53,916 nucleotides of DNA, from positions 1 through 53,916 of the forward strand of contig NZ_CAKUAT010000018.1 in the NCBI RefSeq assembly GCF_934636665.1. Direction: 5' to 3'. Under the pieces are notes generated by a model. The model saw only the letters and a list, made by a program, of their open reading frames with translations. It did not search any database and was not told where the DNA came from. Source of the DNA: an uncultured Senegalimassilia sp. (GTDB lineage: Bacteria > Actinomycetota > Coriobacteriia > Coriobacteriales > Eggerthellaceae). The translations under genes and the position numbers were made by a program. The first letter of the stretch is position 1. Each line of letters opens with the position of its first letter. Shown here one piece after another: positions 41,619 to 50,278 of the stretch.

Positions 41619-43334
41619 CTACTTCACGCCGCAGGCGTGCTTGGCGGCGATGCGGGCGAACGTGGCCGTGCGGCCTGCGTTGATGCCCGTGAAGTTGCTC
41701 GGATAGTTGTGCGGATAGAATCCGCCCTGGTCGTTGCCGCACACGTACAGGCCCTCGATGACGCTGCCGTCCTCGCGCAGCGGCTGGCTGTTCGTGTCGG
41801 TAATCACGCCGTGGAGAGTCACGAGCATGGTGCCGGCGATGCGCGCCGCGTAGAACGGCGGCTGCGACACCGACGACATGCGGTACATCGGCTTGCCGAA
41901 GTCCACGTCCTCGCCCTGCTCGTACAGCTTGTTGTAGCGCTCGACCGTGGCCAGGAACGTCTTCTTCTCCTCGCCGGTGAAGCCCATGACGTCGGCCAGC
42001 CCCTCAAGCGTGTCGGCCTTCTTCAGCACGCCCTTCTCCAGCGCCGGGCCGATCCAGAAGTTGTCGAGGTTGTCCTTGCCGACCGCTTCAAGGCTGTACA
42101 CGTCGGCGTTGAACGCGGTCCCCGACGGCGCCGGCACGATGCGCGAGCAGCCGCAGGTGTCGAAGCGCTCGGCGTCCTCGTAGTACTTGCCGTCGAACAC
42201 CTCCCAGCTGTAGTGGCCGGGCTGGTTGCAGCCCATGGCGTAGCTCATGGGATAGCACTGGTCCTCGTTCATGAAGCGCTCGCCGCGCGTGTTCACGTGC
42301 AGGTAGGGTTGGCTTCCCATGATGAACAGCTCGCCGTTGTAGGGCTTGCCGAACGTGGTGTCGTCGGTCATGCCGCCGCGGTTCCAGATCATCGAGCCGC
42401 CGCCGGCCTCAAGCTGGCCGCCGGCCCACAGGGCCATCTTGATGCCCTGGCCCTTCTCGCACGTGGCGCTGCCGGTGACGCACCAGTCGGTCACGCCGGG
42501 CTGCAGGGCCTCGAGCATCTCGTCGTTGGCGCCGTAACCGCCGGTGCACAGGATGACGCCCTTCGCCACGTTGATCTTGATGTAGCTGCCGTCGGCCTGC
42601 GTGGCATACACGCCGGTCACGCGGCCGTCGGCGTCCTGGATCAGCTGCTCGGCGGGCGTAAGGAACTTGATCTCGCCGCCCAGGCTCTCGAACACCTGCT
42701 GCAGCATTTTAACGTGCATGTAGGCGGTGTAGTTCGGGCCGTCGGGGTTGTACTCGCCCAGGCAGGGGTTGTAGCACATGGCCGGGTAGTAGGCATGCTC
42801 GTCGTCGGGCTTGTGCCATTCGAACGGGAACACCATTCCCAGCGGCGCCAACGTCTCGGCCATCCACTCAATCATCTCGCCGGACTTCTCGGCCCAGGTG
42901 CGGTACAGCGGCGGGTTGATGTCGCCGGATTCGACCTGGCTGGCGTAGTTGATGAGCTTCGCCACGTCCTCGGTGTGCTCGCCGGCCAGCTTGGAGTTCA
43001 GCGCGCCGATGGCCTCGCGTGCGCATGCCAGGCCGTTGGACGCCTCCAGAACGATGACCTTTGCGCCCGCCTGCGCCGCGGTGGTGGCGGCCACCATGCC
43101 GCCGTTGCCGGCGCCGACCACGACCACGTCGGCGTCGAAGGTTTCGGCGACCTTCTGCGGGACGGCCGGCTTCTCGCACCAATCGGCTTTTTCGGCGGCT
43201 TCCTGGCGCTCCAGGTCCTCCTTTGTGGTCACGGCGGGGGCGCCGCAACCCGTCAGCGCGCCGGCGGCAGCCAGGGCGCCTGCTGCGCCGAAGCCGGTGA
43301 GGAAGCTTCGGCGGCTTAACGTCTTATTGCTCAT
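41619..43334 (-). CDS. Tat-exported FAD-dependent fumarate-reductase-like flavoprotein, cassette 2
   Basis: 571 residues. It has Tat motif LSRRSFLTGFG, lipobox-like LTGC (C30), and FAD strand VVVVGAGNGGMVAA (glycines 74-79, E97 as ribose ligand). The C-terminal FAD region is GLYVCGNDQGGFYPHNYPSNFTG. Where fumarate reductases read NE-x-x-T-R-D, this one reads N356-E-D-Q-C-Y-P, so the catalytic Arg is absent. It also differs from the cassette-1 enzyme, implying another substrate. Start ATG at 43334 follows AGGAG; an upstream in-frame start at 43430 would place 32 extra residues before the Tat signal and overlap the cytochrome gene. It lies 20 bases after the cytochrome gene. Confidence 0.88.
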   Translation of the reverse strand: MSNKTLSRRSFLTGFGAAGALAAAGALTGCGAPAVTTKEDLERQEAAEKADWCEKPAVPQKVAETFDADVVVVGAGNGGMVAATTAAQAGAKVIVLEASNGLACAREAIGALNSKLAGEHTEDVAKLINYASQVESGDINPPLYRTWAEKSGEMIEWMAETLAPLGMVFPFEWHKPDDEHAYYPAMCYNPCLGEYNPDGPNYTAYMHVKMLQQVFESLGGEIKFLTPAEQLIQDADGRVTGVYATQADGSYIKINVAKGVILCTGGYGANDEMLEALQPGVTDWCVTGSATCEKGQGIKMALWAGGQLEAGGGSMIWNRGGMTDDTTFGKPYNGELFIMGSQPYLHVNTRGERFMNEDQCYPMSYAMGCNQPGHYSWEVFDGKYYEDAERFDTCGCSRIVPAPSGTAFNADVYSLEAVGKDNLDNFWIGPALEKGVLKKADTLEGLADVMGFTGEEKKTFLATVERYNKLYEQGEDVDFGKPMYRMSSVSQPPFYAARIAGTMLVTLHGVITDTNSQPLREDGSVIEGLYVCGNDQGGFYPHNYPSNFTGINAGRTATFARIAAKHACGVK

Positions 43335-43354
43335 ATGGTTGCTCCTGTTTCGCG

Positions 43355-44053
43355 TTAGGCCTGGTCGGGAAGCAGTTTCGCTTCTTGGGCGGAAATCCAG
43401 CCCTCGGGGACCTGCATGTCGGCGTGGCACTGCGTGCAGGTGAGCACGCTGGCGCGGTGCGCCTTATGGCAATCGGTGCAGGCCTGCTGGCCGTGCTGCC
43501 AGGAGTGCGGGTTGCGGATCCTGATGGCGGGGTTGTCGGTTTTGACCTCGGTCATGGCGGTCAGGTCCTCGCGCGTCATGTTGTGGCAGTCTTTGTTCAG
43601 GCAGAACTGGTCGCCCTGGACGCCGCGCGCCTCGGTCAGCTGGTCGGTGCTGCGCTCGGTGAGCACGCCGTCGGGGTTGCCGTCGGTGGCCACCAGGGTG
43701 TAGTTGCCGCCGAGCCATTCCATGCCCTCGTTGATCTGCTCGCTCATGACGGGCTGATGGCAGGTCAGGCAGTCGGCGTCGCTGCTGTTGGTGCGATGCG
43801 CGGCGGACAGCATGCCGGACGCGTCGGCCACGGGGTTGCCCCACTTGTCGGTTGCGGGTTGCCCGGGCGTCGCCTCGTAGGTTTCCAGGTAGCCGTCCAT
43901 CGGCGTGTGGCAGATGGCGTTGCAGAAGCTGGGCTGCCCGTGCCAGACGAACGCCCCGATCGCGGCAACCACCACGACGACCGCGACCACGCCGCCCACG
44001 ATGGCCCCACGCCGCACGCGCTTCGGCGCAGGCGCATTCTCGTTTTCGCTCAC
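43355..44053 (-). CDS. membrane-anchored pentaheme-type cytochrome c (NrfH/NapC-like), cassette 2
   Basis: 232 residues, with one anchor helix (17-36). Heme sites are C44-x3-C48-H (CNAICH), C95-x2-C98-H, C151-x4-C156-H (CLNKDCH), C192-x2-C195-H and C206-x2-C209-H. The number, order and both unusual spacings match the cassette-1 cytochrome exactly, with a ~35-residue longer region between sites 1 and 3. It should carry quinol electrons to the flavoprotein encoded 20 bases downstream. The start is GTG at 44053 after AGGAGA; an overlapping ATG two bases upstream is out of frame and meets TGA at once. Confidence 0.85.
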   Translation of the reverse strand: MSENENAPAPKRVRRGAIVGGVVAVVVVVAAIGAFVWHGQPSFCNAICHTPMDGYLETYEATPGQPATDKWGNPVADASGMLSAAHRTNSSDADCLTCHQPVMSEQINEGMEWLGGNYTLVATDGNPDGVLTERSTDQLTEARGVQGDQFCLNKDCHNMTREDLTAMTEVKTDNPAIRIRNPHSWQHGQQACTDCHKAHRASVLTCTQCHADMQVPEGWISAQEAKLLPDQA

Positions 44054-44211
44054 ATGTTCTCCTCTCCTTGAGTTCCTTTTCTCTTGCTACGTGCGAGCAA
44101 GGAAAAGAATAGGGAAAACCCCAAGGAGAAAGAATTGCATAGAGTAGGGTATATCAACGTTTCCGCAGGTCAGAAAGGTAGCGAAGGGGGTAGGGGAGGC
44201 GGCTACGGGAT

Positions 44212-44238
44212 GCTTGCCGCAAGCCCGGTGCGGCAAGC
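44212..44238 (-). terminator. hairpin downstream of the hybrid kinase gene
   Basis: GCTTGCCGCA (44212-44221) pairs perfectly with 44229-44238. It lies about 80 bases after the kinase stop and 160 bases before the cytochrome gene, on the same transcript direction. It lacks a T-run, so it may be only a pause or processing hairpin. Confidence 0.4.
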
Positions 44239-44317
44239 CCGCAACCCGCTGACTCGCGAGTCGTTGCGTGTTCGCCGCGCCCCTGGCGCGCTCGGCTTGC
44301 GGGCCCGCCGCTCCCCG

Positions 44318-47143
44318 TTACCTCACCCGATACTTCCCCAGCGTGGCCTTCAGCTTCTCTAGCTCGATCGGCTTCGACAGGTGGTCGTTCATGCCGGACT
44401 CCTTGGCTTGCGCCACGTCCTCGGTGAAGGCGTTGGCGGTCATGGCGATGATGGGCACGTCGGCGGCGTCGAGCTTGTCGCACAGGCGGATGGCGCGCGT
44501 GGCCTCGTAGCCGTTCATCTCGGGCATCATGACGTCCATGAGGATGGCGTCGAACGTGCCGGCGGGCTTGACGCGGAACGCCTCGAGCGCCTCTTTGCCG
44601 TTGGCAGCGGTGGTGACCAGCGCGCCTTCGTTCTCCAGCAGCGTCTGGGCGATCTCGGTGTTCAGCTCGTTGTCCTCGACCAGCAGGATGCTCATGCCGC
44701 AAATGTCGCAATCCGCGGCGTCCACCGACGTTTCCGCAACTTTCTCAGGCGTCTGGTCGATCACAAACGGCAGGTCAACGGTGAACGTGGTGCCCCGGCC
44801 CAGCTCGCTTTCCACGGAGATGCTGCCGCCCATGCTCTTCACGAGCCCCTTCACGATGGGCATGCCCATGCCCGTGCCCTGGTAGTTGCTGCGCGCGTCG
44901 TCGTTGGCTTGCGCGAACGGCTCGAACAGGTGCTTGAGGAACTCCGGCGACATGCCGATGCCCGTGTCGCTGATGATGAAACGGTAGACGACCTTGTCCC
45001 CGACCAGGTCGATCTGCTCGGCGGTGCAGCGCACGGTGCCGCCGGGTTTGTTGTACTTGATGCAGTTCTCCACCAGGTTCAGGAACACGCGGCGCACGTG
45101 CAGGGGGCTGCCGTACACGTTGGGGTATTCGAAGGTCTCCGGGCCGCTGGTGGTCAGCGTGACGTCGCGGCTGCCGGCGCGGATCTGCCCCAGCACGAAG
45201 ATGTCCTGGCAAAGGTCCGTCAGGTTGAACGGCTCGTTCTCCAGCACCACGGCGCGGTCCTCGATCTTGCTCATCTCCAGGATGTCGTTGATCAGTGTGA
45301 GCAGATGGTTGGCCGCCATCTTGGCCTTCGCGCGGTTCTGGCTGATCAGCTCCACGTTGTCAGGGTGCTGGTCGCCTATCTCCAAAAGCCCCAGGATGCC
45401 GTTGAGCGGCGTGCGGATGTCGTGGCTCATGCGGGCGAGGAACGCGGTTTTGGCGGCGTTCGCCTCTTGCGCCCTGCGCTGCGCCTCGCGCGCGCTGTGC
45501 AGCGACCACACAAGGATGGCGATCGTGCCCGCAAGCAGCAGGGCGATTAGCGTGAGGATGGGCGCGCGGTAGCGCTCGACGAACTTAGCGAATTCGGATC
45601 GATCGTCCGAATAGGAATAATGCGAATACGCGCTTGCCGCGATGTCGTCGGTGGCGTTGATGATGCCCTTGTTCACGATGCTGAGCAGCTGCGCGTCGCC
45701 TTGCCGCAGCCAGCAGGCCAGCGCGATGCTCTTGGGCATTTCGGAGGTGACAAGGTTCCCCAGGTCGACCTGGTCGCGCAGCGTGTCAAGCCCGGTGACG
45801 GTCATGATCATGCATGTCGCCTTGCCTGCCTTGATGGCGTCGATGCACGCATGGGCGTCGGGGTATTGCGTGATGGTGGCCTCGGGGTAGCGCACCTTCA
45901 GGTCGATGTCGTCAAGCAGCGAGCGGTCGTGGTACGCGATGTCCTTCAGCGCGTCGTCAAGGTTGCCGCCCGCGTAGATGGCCACGAGCGAGGTGGTGCT
46001 CATCATGGACGACTGGATGAACCCCGCCTGTTCGGCAAGCCAATAGTCCCTGTTGATGGGCATGGCCGCATCGATGCTGCCGTCGCGCAGCGCGTCGGTC
46101 AGCTCCTCGTTCGACTCGAACGCCATCTCGTTCACCGTGATGCCGAACTGCTCCCTCAAGGTGGCCACCAGGGCGGAAAGCGAGCCCTCCATCTGCCCGT
46201 CCTCCCCTTGGTTGGAGAACGGCAGCAGGTTGTCCAGATACCCCACGGTGATGGTGTTGCCGTGCTCGGCAAGCCAGGCGGTCTCGGGGCTGGTTAGCGC
46301 CGACGATCCGCTGTTGCGCGCGGAGTAGCGCGCCTTCACCTCGTCGTTGTAGCGCGGGTTGGTGCTCCTGAGCATGGTCGTGGCCGCGTTGATGTCGTCC
46401 ATAAGGTCCTGGCGCGAATTAGGCACGGCGAAGTAGTAGTTGCTCTCGCCCACGGAGAACACGGGCATGGCGTCGGCGGACGATATGGTGTCGTTCATGA
46501 TGATGGCGTCCACTTCGCCGGAGGAAAGCGCCCCGAACAGCTCGTCGCCGCTGCTGTAATAGCGGTAGTCGCAGGTGATGCCCTGATTCTCGATCCATTG
46601 TTGGCCCACCTCGGTTTGCACGACGCCGGGGTTTACTCCGATGGTCATGCCGTTGAGCGCGGCCGGGTCGTCCATTCCCAGCGCGTCGTTGGTGGGTTTT
46701 GCGTAGATGTAATAGTGCTCCACGCCCTGAGGGTTCGACGAGAACAGCAGCTTATCGGCACGCTCGGGGGTATAGGAGATGTTGGGCATGAGGTCGATCT
46801 CGCCGGCCTCCAGCTTCTCTATGAGCTCGGGGAAGGTGCCGGGGACGTACTCGTATTTCCAGCCGGGGGTGTAGTAGGACAGCGTTTGCAGGTACTCGTA
46901 GCCCCACCCGGACAGATATTCGCCGGGCATGCCGTTTTGGAAGCCCTGGTTGCTGAGCAGCCAGCCCACGCGCACGGTTTTGATCTCGGAGGATTCGGAT
47001 TGCGAAGGAGTGTCAGGGGCCTGCTCCTGGGCGGATGCCAAGCCAAGCGGCGCCAGCGAGACGCAGGTGGCGGCCAGTACCGCGCTCAACGCAAGCGCGA
47101 CGGCGCGTCGGCCAACGGCGCGGAGCGTGTACGAGAATTTCAA
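44318..47143 (-). CDS. hybrid sensor histidine kinase, EvgS/BvgS-like
   Basis: About 941 residues. A signal-like N-terminus (1-38) precedes two tandem periplasmic solute-binding domains (about 55-275 and 295-510) of the SBP_bac_3 type. A membrane helix (528-548) follows, then HisKA with H574 in RMSHDIRTPLNG, HATPase_c (N-box VENCIKYN 691-698, DTGIG 726-730, then GTGMGMPIVKG) and a receiver domain with D870 in ILMDVMMPEMNG and K924. No HPt domain is seen after it, so phosphotransfer to a separate partner is expected. The start is set at TTG 47143, 6 bases after GGGGGAG and at the natural start of the signal peptide; an in-frame ATG at 47251 adds 36 unlikely residues. It lies upstream of reductase cassette 2 on the same strand. 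Confidence 0.85.
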   Translation of the reverse strand: MKFSYTLRAVGRRAVALALSAVLAATCVSLAPLGLASAQEQAPDTPSQSESSEIKTVRVGWLLSNQGFQNGMPGEYLSGWGYEYLQTLSYYTPGWKYEYVPGTFPELIEKLEAGEIDLMPNISYTPERADKLLFSSNPQGVEHYYIYAKPTNDALGMDDPAALNGMTIGVNPGVVQTEVGQQWIENQGITCDYRYYSSGDELFGALSSGEVDAIIMNDTISSADAMPVFSVGESNYYFAVPNSRQDLMDDINAATTMLRSTNPRYNDEVKARYSARNSGSSALTSPETAWLAEHGNTITVGYLDNLLPFSNQGEDGQMEGSLSALVATLREQFGITVNEMAFESNEELTDALRDGSIDAAMPINRDYWLAEQAGFIQSSMMSTTSLVAIYAGGNLDDALKDIAYHDRSLLDDIDLKVRYPEATITQYPDAHACIDAIKAGKATCMIMTVTGLDTLRDQVDLGNLVTSEMPKSIALACWLRQGDAQLLSIVNKGIINATDDIAASAYSHYSYSDDRSEFAKFVERYRAPILTLIALLLAGTIAILVWSLHSAREAQRRAQEANAAKTAFLARMSHDIRTPLNGILGLLEIGDQHPDNVELISQNRAKAKMAANHLLTLINDILEMSKIEDRAVVLENEPFNLTDLCQDIFVLGQIRAGSRDVTLTTSGPETFEYPNVYGSPLHVRRVFLNLVENCIKYNKPGGTVRCTAEQIDLVGDKVVYRFIISDTGIGMSPEFLKHLFEPFAQANDDARSNYQGTGMGMPIVKGLVKSMGGSISVESELGRGTTFTVDLPFVIDQTPEKVAETSVDAADCDICGMSILLVEDNELNTEIAQTLLENEGALVTTAANGKEALEAFRVKPAGTFDAILMDVMMPEMNGYEATRAIRLCDKLDAADVPIIAMTANAFTEDVAQAKESGMNDHLSKPIELEKLKATLGKYRVR

Positions 47144-47814
47144 GACGGTCTCCCCCAAATGATAAGCATAGAAGCGATGCACATGCGATTCTAGCAGATG
47201 AACCGGCGAACGCGAGGGGAGCTGCCCCAGCAAAGGCCGCGGAAATAGCAAGCCACATGCCGGGGCCGCCCCAAACGTGCTGCGGGCGGAGATGCGTCCG
47301 CGCCATCAGGCGAAACGCGAACAACGTCGGCGGGGGTAAGCGGAAGCGCAGTCAGCGAGCAGCTCCCGGGGGCATCCTGCGCCCGCTGTGGAACGTCACT
47401 CACAAAGACCCACATAAAACCGCGTTTATTGCAGAAAGAAGTGCTCTCGGAACATTGCATGCGAAGATGTAGGGGGCATAACAGTATTTTTACAACACGA
47501 TATTTATTCTCGTGTATTATTGCGAGATGGAAAACAAGCCGATGGCACGTTTTTCGCACCATGTCGGGGCCACCGCATCGCAAAAGATGTCGTGCCACCG
47601 ACACTGCGGCGAAACCCCATCAGCGCGTTTTCCGTAGGCCGGCACGCCCTAGGCGCGACGGTCTGCACCATACCAGGGTGCCCTGAACAACATCGCGTTC
47701 GATGTTCGTTGGCGCCAGGGGAATGAATGCGTTTTCCAACAGCCACCTGCCGCACCATGGCGGGCTGGCGCAGCCATCCCAAAATTCATGAAGCCAAGCG
47801 GAAAGGGGCGGCCC
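47144..47814. other. divergent intergenic region of 671 bases
   Basis: No gene is supported here. The left end must hold the kinase promoter (TAGAAT on the minus strand at 47193-47188). The right part is the leader of the NusG-like gene: an A+T-rich patch (47478-47525) with TATTAT at 47515-47520 and a short ACACGA/TCGTGT inverted repeat around 47495-47515. A stem GGCAC-(GC)-CCT (47641-47650) pairs with AGGGTGCC (47675-47682). LoaP-type factors are known to recognise a leader stem-loop; whether this is one is untested. Confidence 0.45.
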
Positions 47815-48357
47815 ATGTGGTACGTCGTGCAAGTTGAGACCGGCCGCGAGAAGACGGCATGCGATGACATCAAGCAGGCAGCCGAAGACGTGCTGGACGA
47901 ATGCTTCGTCCCGCAGTACCTGACCGGCAAAAGGCGACCCGATGGCACCTGGATTCCTTCGAAGGAGCGCTTGTTCCCCGGCTACCTGATCTGCGTAACG
48001 TCGCAGGTAGACGAGCTGGCCGACAAGCTGCGCCGCGTGAGGAACCTCACCAAGATTCTGGGAAACGACAACGCATTCATCCCCCTGACCGAAGACGAAC
48101 GAGCGTGGGTGCAAAAGGTCACCCAAAAAGACCAGCGAACCGTCGGGGAATCCGTGGGCTACATGGAAGACGGCAAGCTGGTGATCGTGGAGGGCCCGCT
48201 TAGGGGCAGGGAAGACTGGGTGCGCAAGGTGAATCATCGCAAGCGCCTAGCGTATCTGGAAATGCCGATGGGTGGCCGCACCGTGCGAGCCCAAGCAGGC
48301 CTGCAAATGGTCAGCAAAACCCAAGGCAAACTTTTGGATAGGGAAAAGTGGAGATAG
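47815..48357 (+). CDS. NusG paralogue (LoaP/RfaH-like antiterminator)
   Basis: 180 residues. The NGN domain begins MWYVVQVETGREKTACDDI, the standard NusG opening, with the RNA-polymerase-contacting stretch RLFPGYLICVT. The KOW-type C-terminal domain has MEDGKLVIVEGPLRGREDWV. It is not the housekeeping NusG, which sits with secE-rplKA; here it heads a polysaccharide gene cluster, as specialised NusG paralogues (RfaH, LoaP, UpxY) do. They keep RNA polymerase going through long operons. The start at 47815 is chosen for AAAGGGG 6 bases before it and the family N-terminus; an ATG at 47788 has no ribosome site. Confidence 0.85.
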   Translation: MWYVVQVETGREKTACDDIKQAAEDVLDECFVPQYLTGKRRPDGTWIPSKERLFPGYLICVTSQVDELADKLRRVRNLTKILGNDNAFIPLTEDERAWVQKVTQKDQRTVGESVGYMEDGKLVIVEGPLRGREDWVRKVNHRKRLAYLEMPMGGRTVRAQAGLQMVSKTQGKLLDREKWR

Positions 48358-48467
48358 TAGTTTTTAGACAAGCTAAGGAGCGGAATGGTCTTTGTGGCTC
48401 GCTATCCACGATGGGTTGCGGTGAGCCGCTGCTCAGAAGTGTTGCATTTGATTTGAAGATTCAAGAG

Positions 48468-48501
48468 TATAATGCCGGTTTTTTCGCATTGGCGGTAGCT
48501 T
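48468..48501 (+). promoter_or_regulatory. -10 box and ops-like element before the polysaccharide genes
   Basis: TATAAT (48468-48473) is followed by GGCGGTAGCTT (48491-48501), which agrees with the E. coli ops core GGCGGTAG exactly and with GGCGGTAGCGT at 10 of 11 positions. It sits between the NusG-like gene and the first transferase. The motif also overlaps the only plausible ribosome site (GGCGG) of that transferase. If TATAAT is the promoter, the motif would begin only about 11 bases into the transcript, which is close for known ops function. Confidence 0.5.
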
Positions 48502-48502
48502 A

Positions 48503-49303
48503 GTGGCCAACGGAGACATTACGGACCCTGCGTTCGCGGGGCCGTCGGGAGACGCCGCAGCATCGTCTGAGGTAGCGCACGCCCGTATCGCCACGCCAGT
48601 CGAGGGCTGCCCGGCTCCTGTGTCTGATTATGGGGCATCGGGGACCTACAAGGCCCCTGCTCCCGACCCGACGGTCGGCGCGCCGAAGAAGGGCGGGGCG
48701 GGGTATCTCGCTTTCAAGCGCGTTTTCGACGTTGTCTTCAGCGCTGGGGTATGCATCATCCTGGCCATCCCTGTTGCAGCCGCATGTGCCGCCATCTGCA
48801 TTGACTCGCCGGGCAAGCCCTTCTTCCGTCAGGAGCGCATAGGTCAGGGCGGGAAGAGAATCTACATCTTCAAGTTGCGCACGATGGTCTCCGACGCCCA
48901 CGAGCACCCCGAGAAGTACATGACACCCGTGCAGTTGGAGACCTGGAAGAGGGAGCAGAAGCTCGACGACGACCCGCGCATCACGCGCGTGGGCCGCATC
49001 CTGCGCCGCACGTCTCTGGACGAGTTGCCACAGTTCATCAATGTGCTCACGGGTGACTTGTCGGTCATTGGCCCAAGGCCGGTGACGCTCGAAGAGACGT
49101 ACGAATTCGGTAATGCGCGCGATGAAGTTTTGGCTTGCAAACCGGGTATTACGGGTTGGTGGGCCGTTACAGATCGAAACGATTCTACTTGGAGCGGTGG
49201 AGTACGTCAGGCTCGCGAGCTTTTTTACGTGCGCCATATGAGCTTCGGACTGGATGCCCGGGTGTTCGCAAAGACCTTCAAAGCAATGTTTATGGGACGG
49301 TAG
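48503..49303 (+). CDS. initiating sugar-phosphate transferase (WbaP/PglC-like)
   Basis: 266 residues. It moves a sugar phosphate onto undecaprenyl phosphate, the first step of repeat-unit synthesis. After about 70 unstructured, Pro/Ala-rich residues comes a membrane helix (about 74-99). The catalytic domain then has FFRQERIGQGGKRIYIFKLRTM, the DDDPRITRVGRILRRTSLDELPQ region with the key Asp/Glu pair, and LSVIGPRPV. The start is GTG at 48503, seven bases after GGCGG; the unusual N-terminal extension makes a later start possible. It has G+C-rich codons, unlike the following genes. The next gene begins 3 bases after its stop. Confidence 0.88.
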   Translation: MANGDITDPAFAGPSGDAAASSEVAHARIATPVEGCPAPVSDYGASGTYKAPAPDPTVGAPKKGGAGYLAFKRVFDVVFSAGVCIILAIPVAAACAAICIDSPGKPFFRQERIGQGGKRIYIFKLRTMVSDAHEHPEKYMTPVQLETWKREQKLDDDPRITRVGRILRRTSLDELPQFINVLTGDLSVIGPRPVTLEETYEFGNARDEVLACKPGITGWWAVTDRNDSTWSGGVRQARELFYVRHMSFGLDARVFAKTFKAMFMGR

Positions 49304-49306
49304 ACG

Positions 49307-50278
49307 ATGGGCAGTTACGTCCCCTCTACAGATAGGGAAACAGATTTGAGCTTGAATTCAAATTGTTGCGTGTGTGCCGGCATTGTTACTTATAACCCCG
49401 ACTTGATTCGTCTCGATCAGAATATTTCGTCTATTGCCGACCAAGTTGACAAGGTCTTCGTTGTGGACAATGGGTCTGGGAATGTTTCGGATATTGTGGA
49501 TTATTGCGAATCTGAGCCCCGAGTTTGTCTGGTGCGCAATTCCGAGAACAAGGGGATTGCGGCCGCTTTGAACCAGCTGTTCGTTTTAGGCAAGGACCGT
49601 GGCTATTCGTATGTACTCACGCTTGACCAGGACAGCGTTAGCATGCCTGGAATGGTCGATGCGCTTTTTCAACACGCAGGTAAAGGCGTCGGCATCGTCG
49701 CCCCGCAGGTAATCGACAGAAACAAGGAGGACATCGAAGATGCAAGCCGTCTGCTTGACGGTAGGGTGTTCCAGGTTGCGCAAGCGGCGAGGAAGGGGAT
49801 TTTGACGTCTGGCTCCCTCACTAGTGTGCAAGCATGGGGGTATGTTGGTGGCTTCGACGAAAACTTCTTTATCGACTACGTGGACTATGACTTTAATAAG
49901 CGACTCCTTCTCGAGGGCTATACGCTTTTGCGGGCCGGAGACGCAGGCTTGATTCACGAATGTGGCAAGGCCACGCCGACATGGCTTCGCACACCGCGCA
50001 AAGGACAGGATGGGACCTGGAGTCTTGAGCGCTTTTACTCGTTTGGGCATTCGTCCTTTCGCTGCTACTACAAAGCGCGTAACAGAATTCTTTACAGCAA
50101 GAAGTACAAGGGGCTGCCGGGCTCCAGGCAGTTCGAGGGGTCCGTTCAGATTATCCCTCAGATTTTCCTTACGCTTCTTTTCGAGGACGGCAAGAGAGGT
50201 AAGTTGGCCGCCTTCCTTCGCGGTATCCACGACGGCAGGAAGGCCGAGCAGCCGCGATACGTTTTGAGGGCGAAGTAA
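49307..50278 (+). CDS. family 2 glycosyltransferase (rhamnosyltransferase-like)
   Basis: 323 residues. The GT-A fold is clear: AGIVTYNPDLIRLDQNISS, VFVVDNGSGN, the acceptor-side RNSENKGIAAALN, and the metal-binding D-x-D in TLDQDSV. GGFDENFFIDYVDYDFNKRL is typical of rhamnosyltransferases. It adds a sugar to the lipid-linked repeat unit at the inner membrane face. The presence of rmlA/rmlB downstream makes dTDP-rhamnose a plausible donor. Codon use is visibly more A+T-rich than in the preceding gene. It overlaps the next gene by one base (TAATG). Confidence 0.85.
   Translation: MGSYVPSTDRETDLSLNSNCCVCAGIVTYNPDLIRLDQNISSIADQVDKVFVVDNGSGNVSDIVDYCESEPRVCLVRNSENKGIAAALNQLFVLGKDRGYSYVLTLDQDSVSMPGMVDALFQHAGKGVGIVAPQVIDRNKEDIEDASRLLDGRVFQVAQAARKGILTSGSLTSVQAWGYVGGFDENFFIDYVDYDFNKRLLLEGYTLLRAGDAGLIHECGKATPTWLRTPRKGQDGTWSLERFYSFGHSSFRCYYKARNRILYSKKYKGLPGSRQFEGSVQIIPQIFLTLLFEDGKRGKLAAFLRGIHDGRKAEQPRYVLRAK

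Noticed and set aside
41466..43319. 617-codon plus-strand open frame opposite the cassette-2 flavoprotein
   Set aside because: The minus strand encodes a complete Tat-FAD protein with all motifs. The plus frame is a Val/Ala/His/Arg-rich shadow.
49317..49335. Partial family A-like string (TTACGTCCCCTCTA) at the start of the glycosyltransferase gene
   Set aside because: Only about 8 consecutive bases match and there are no palindromic ends; chance is sufficient.
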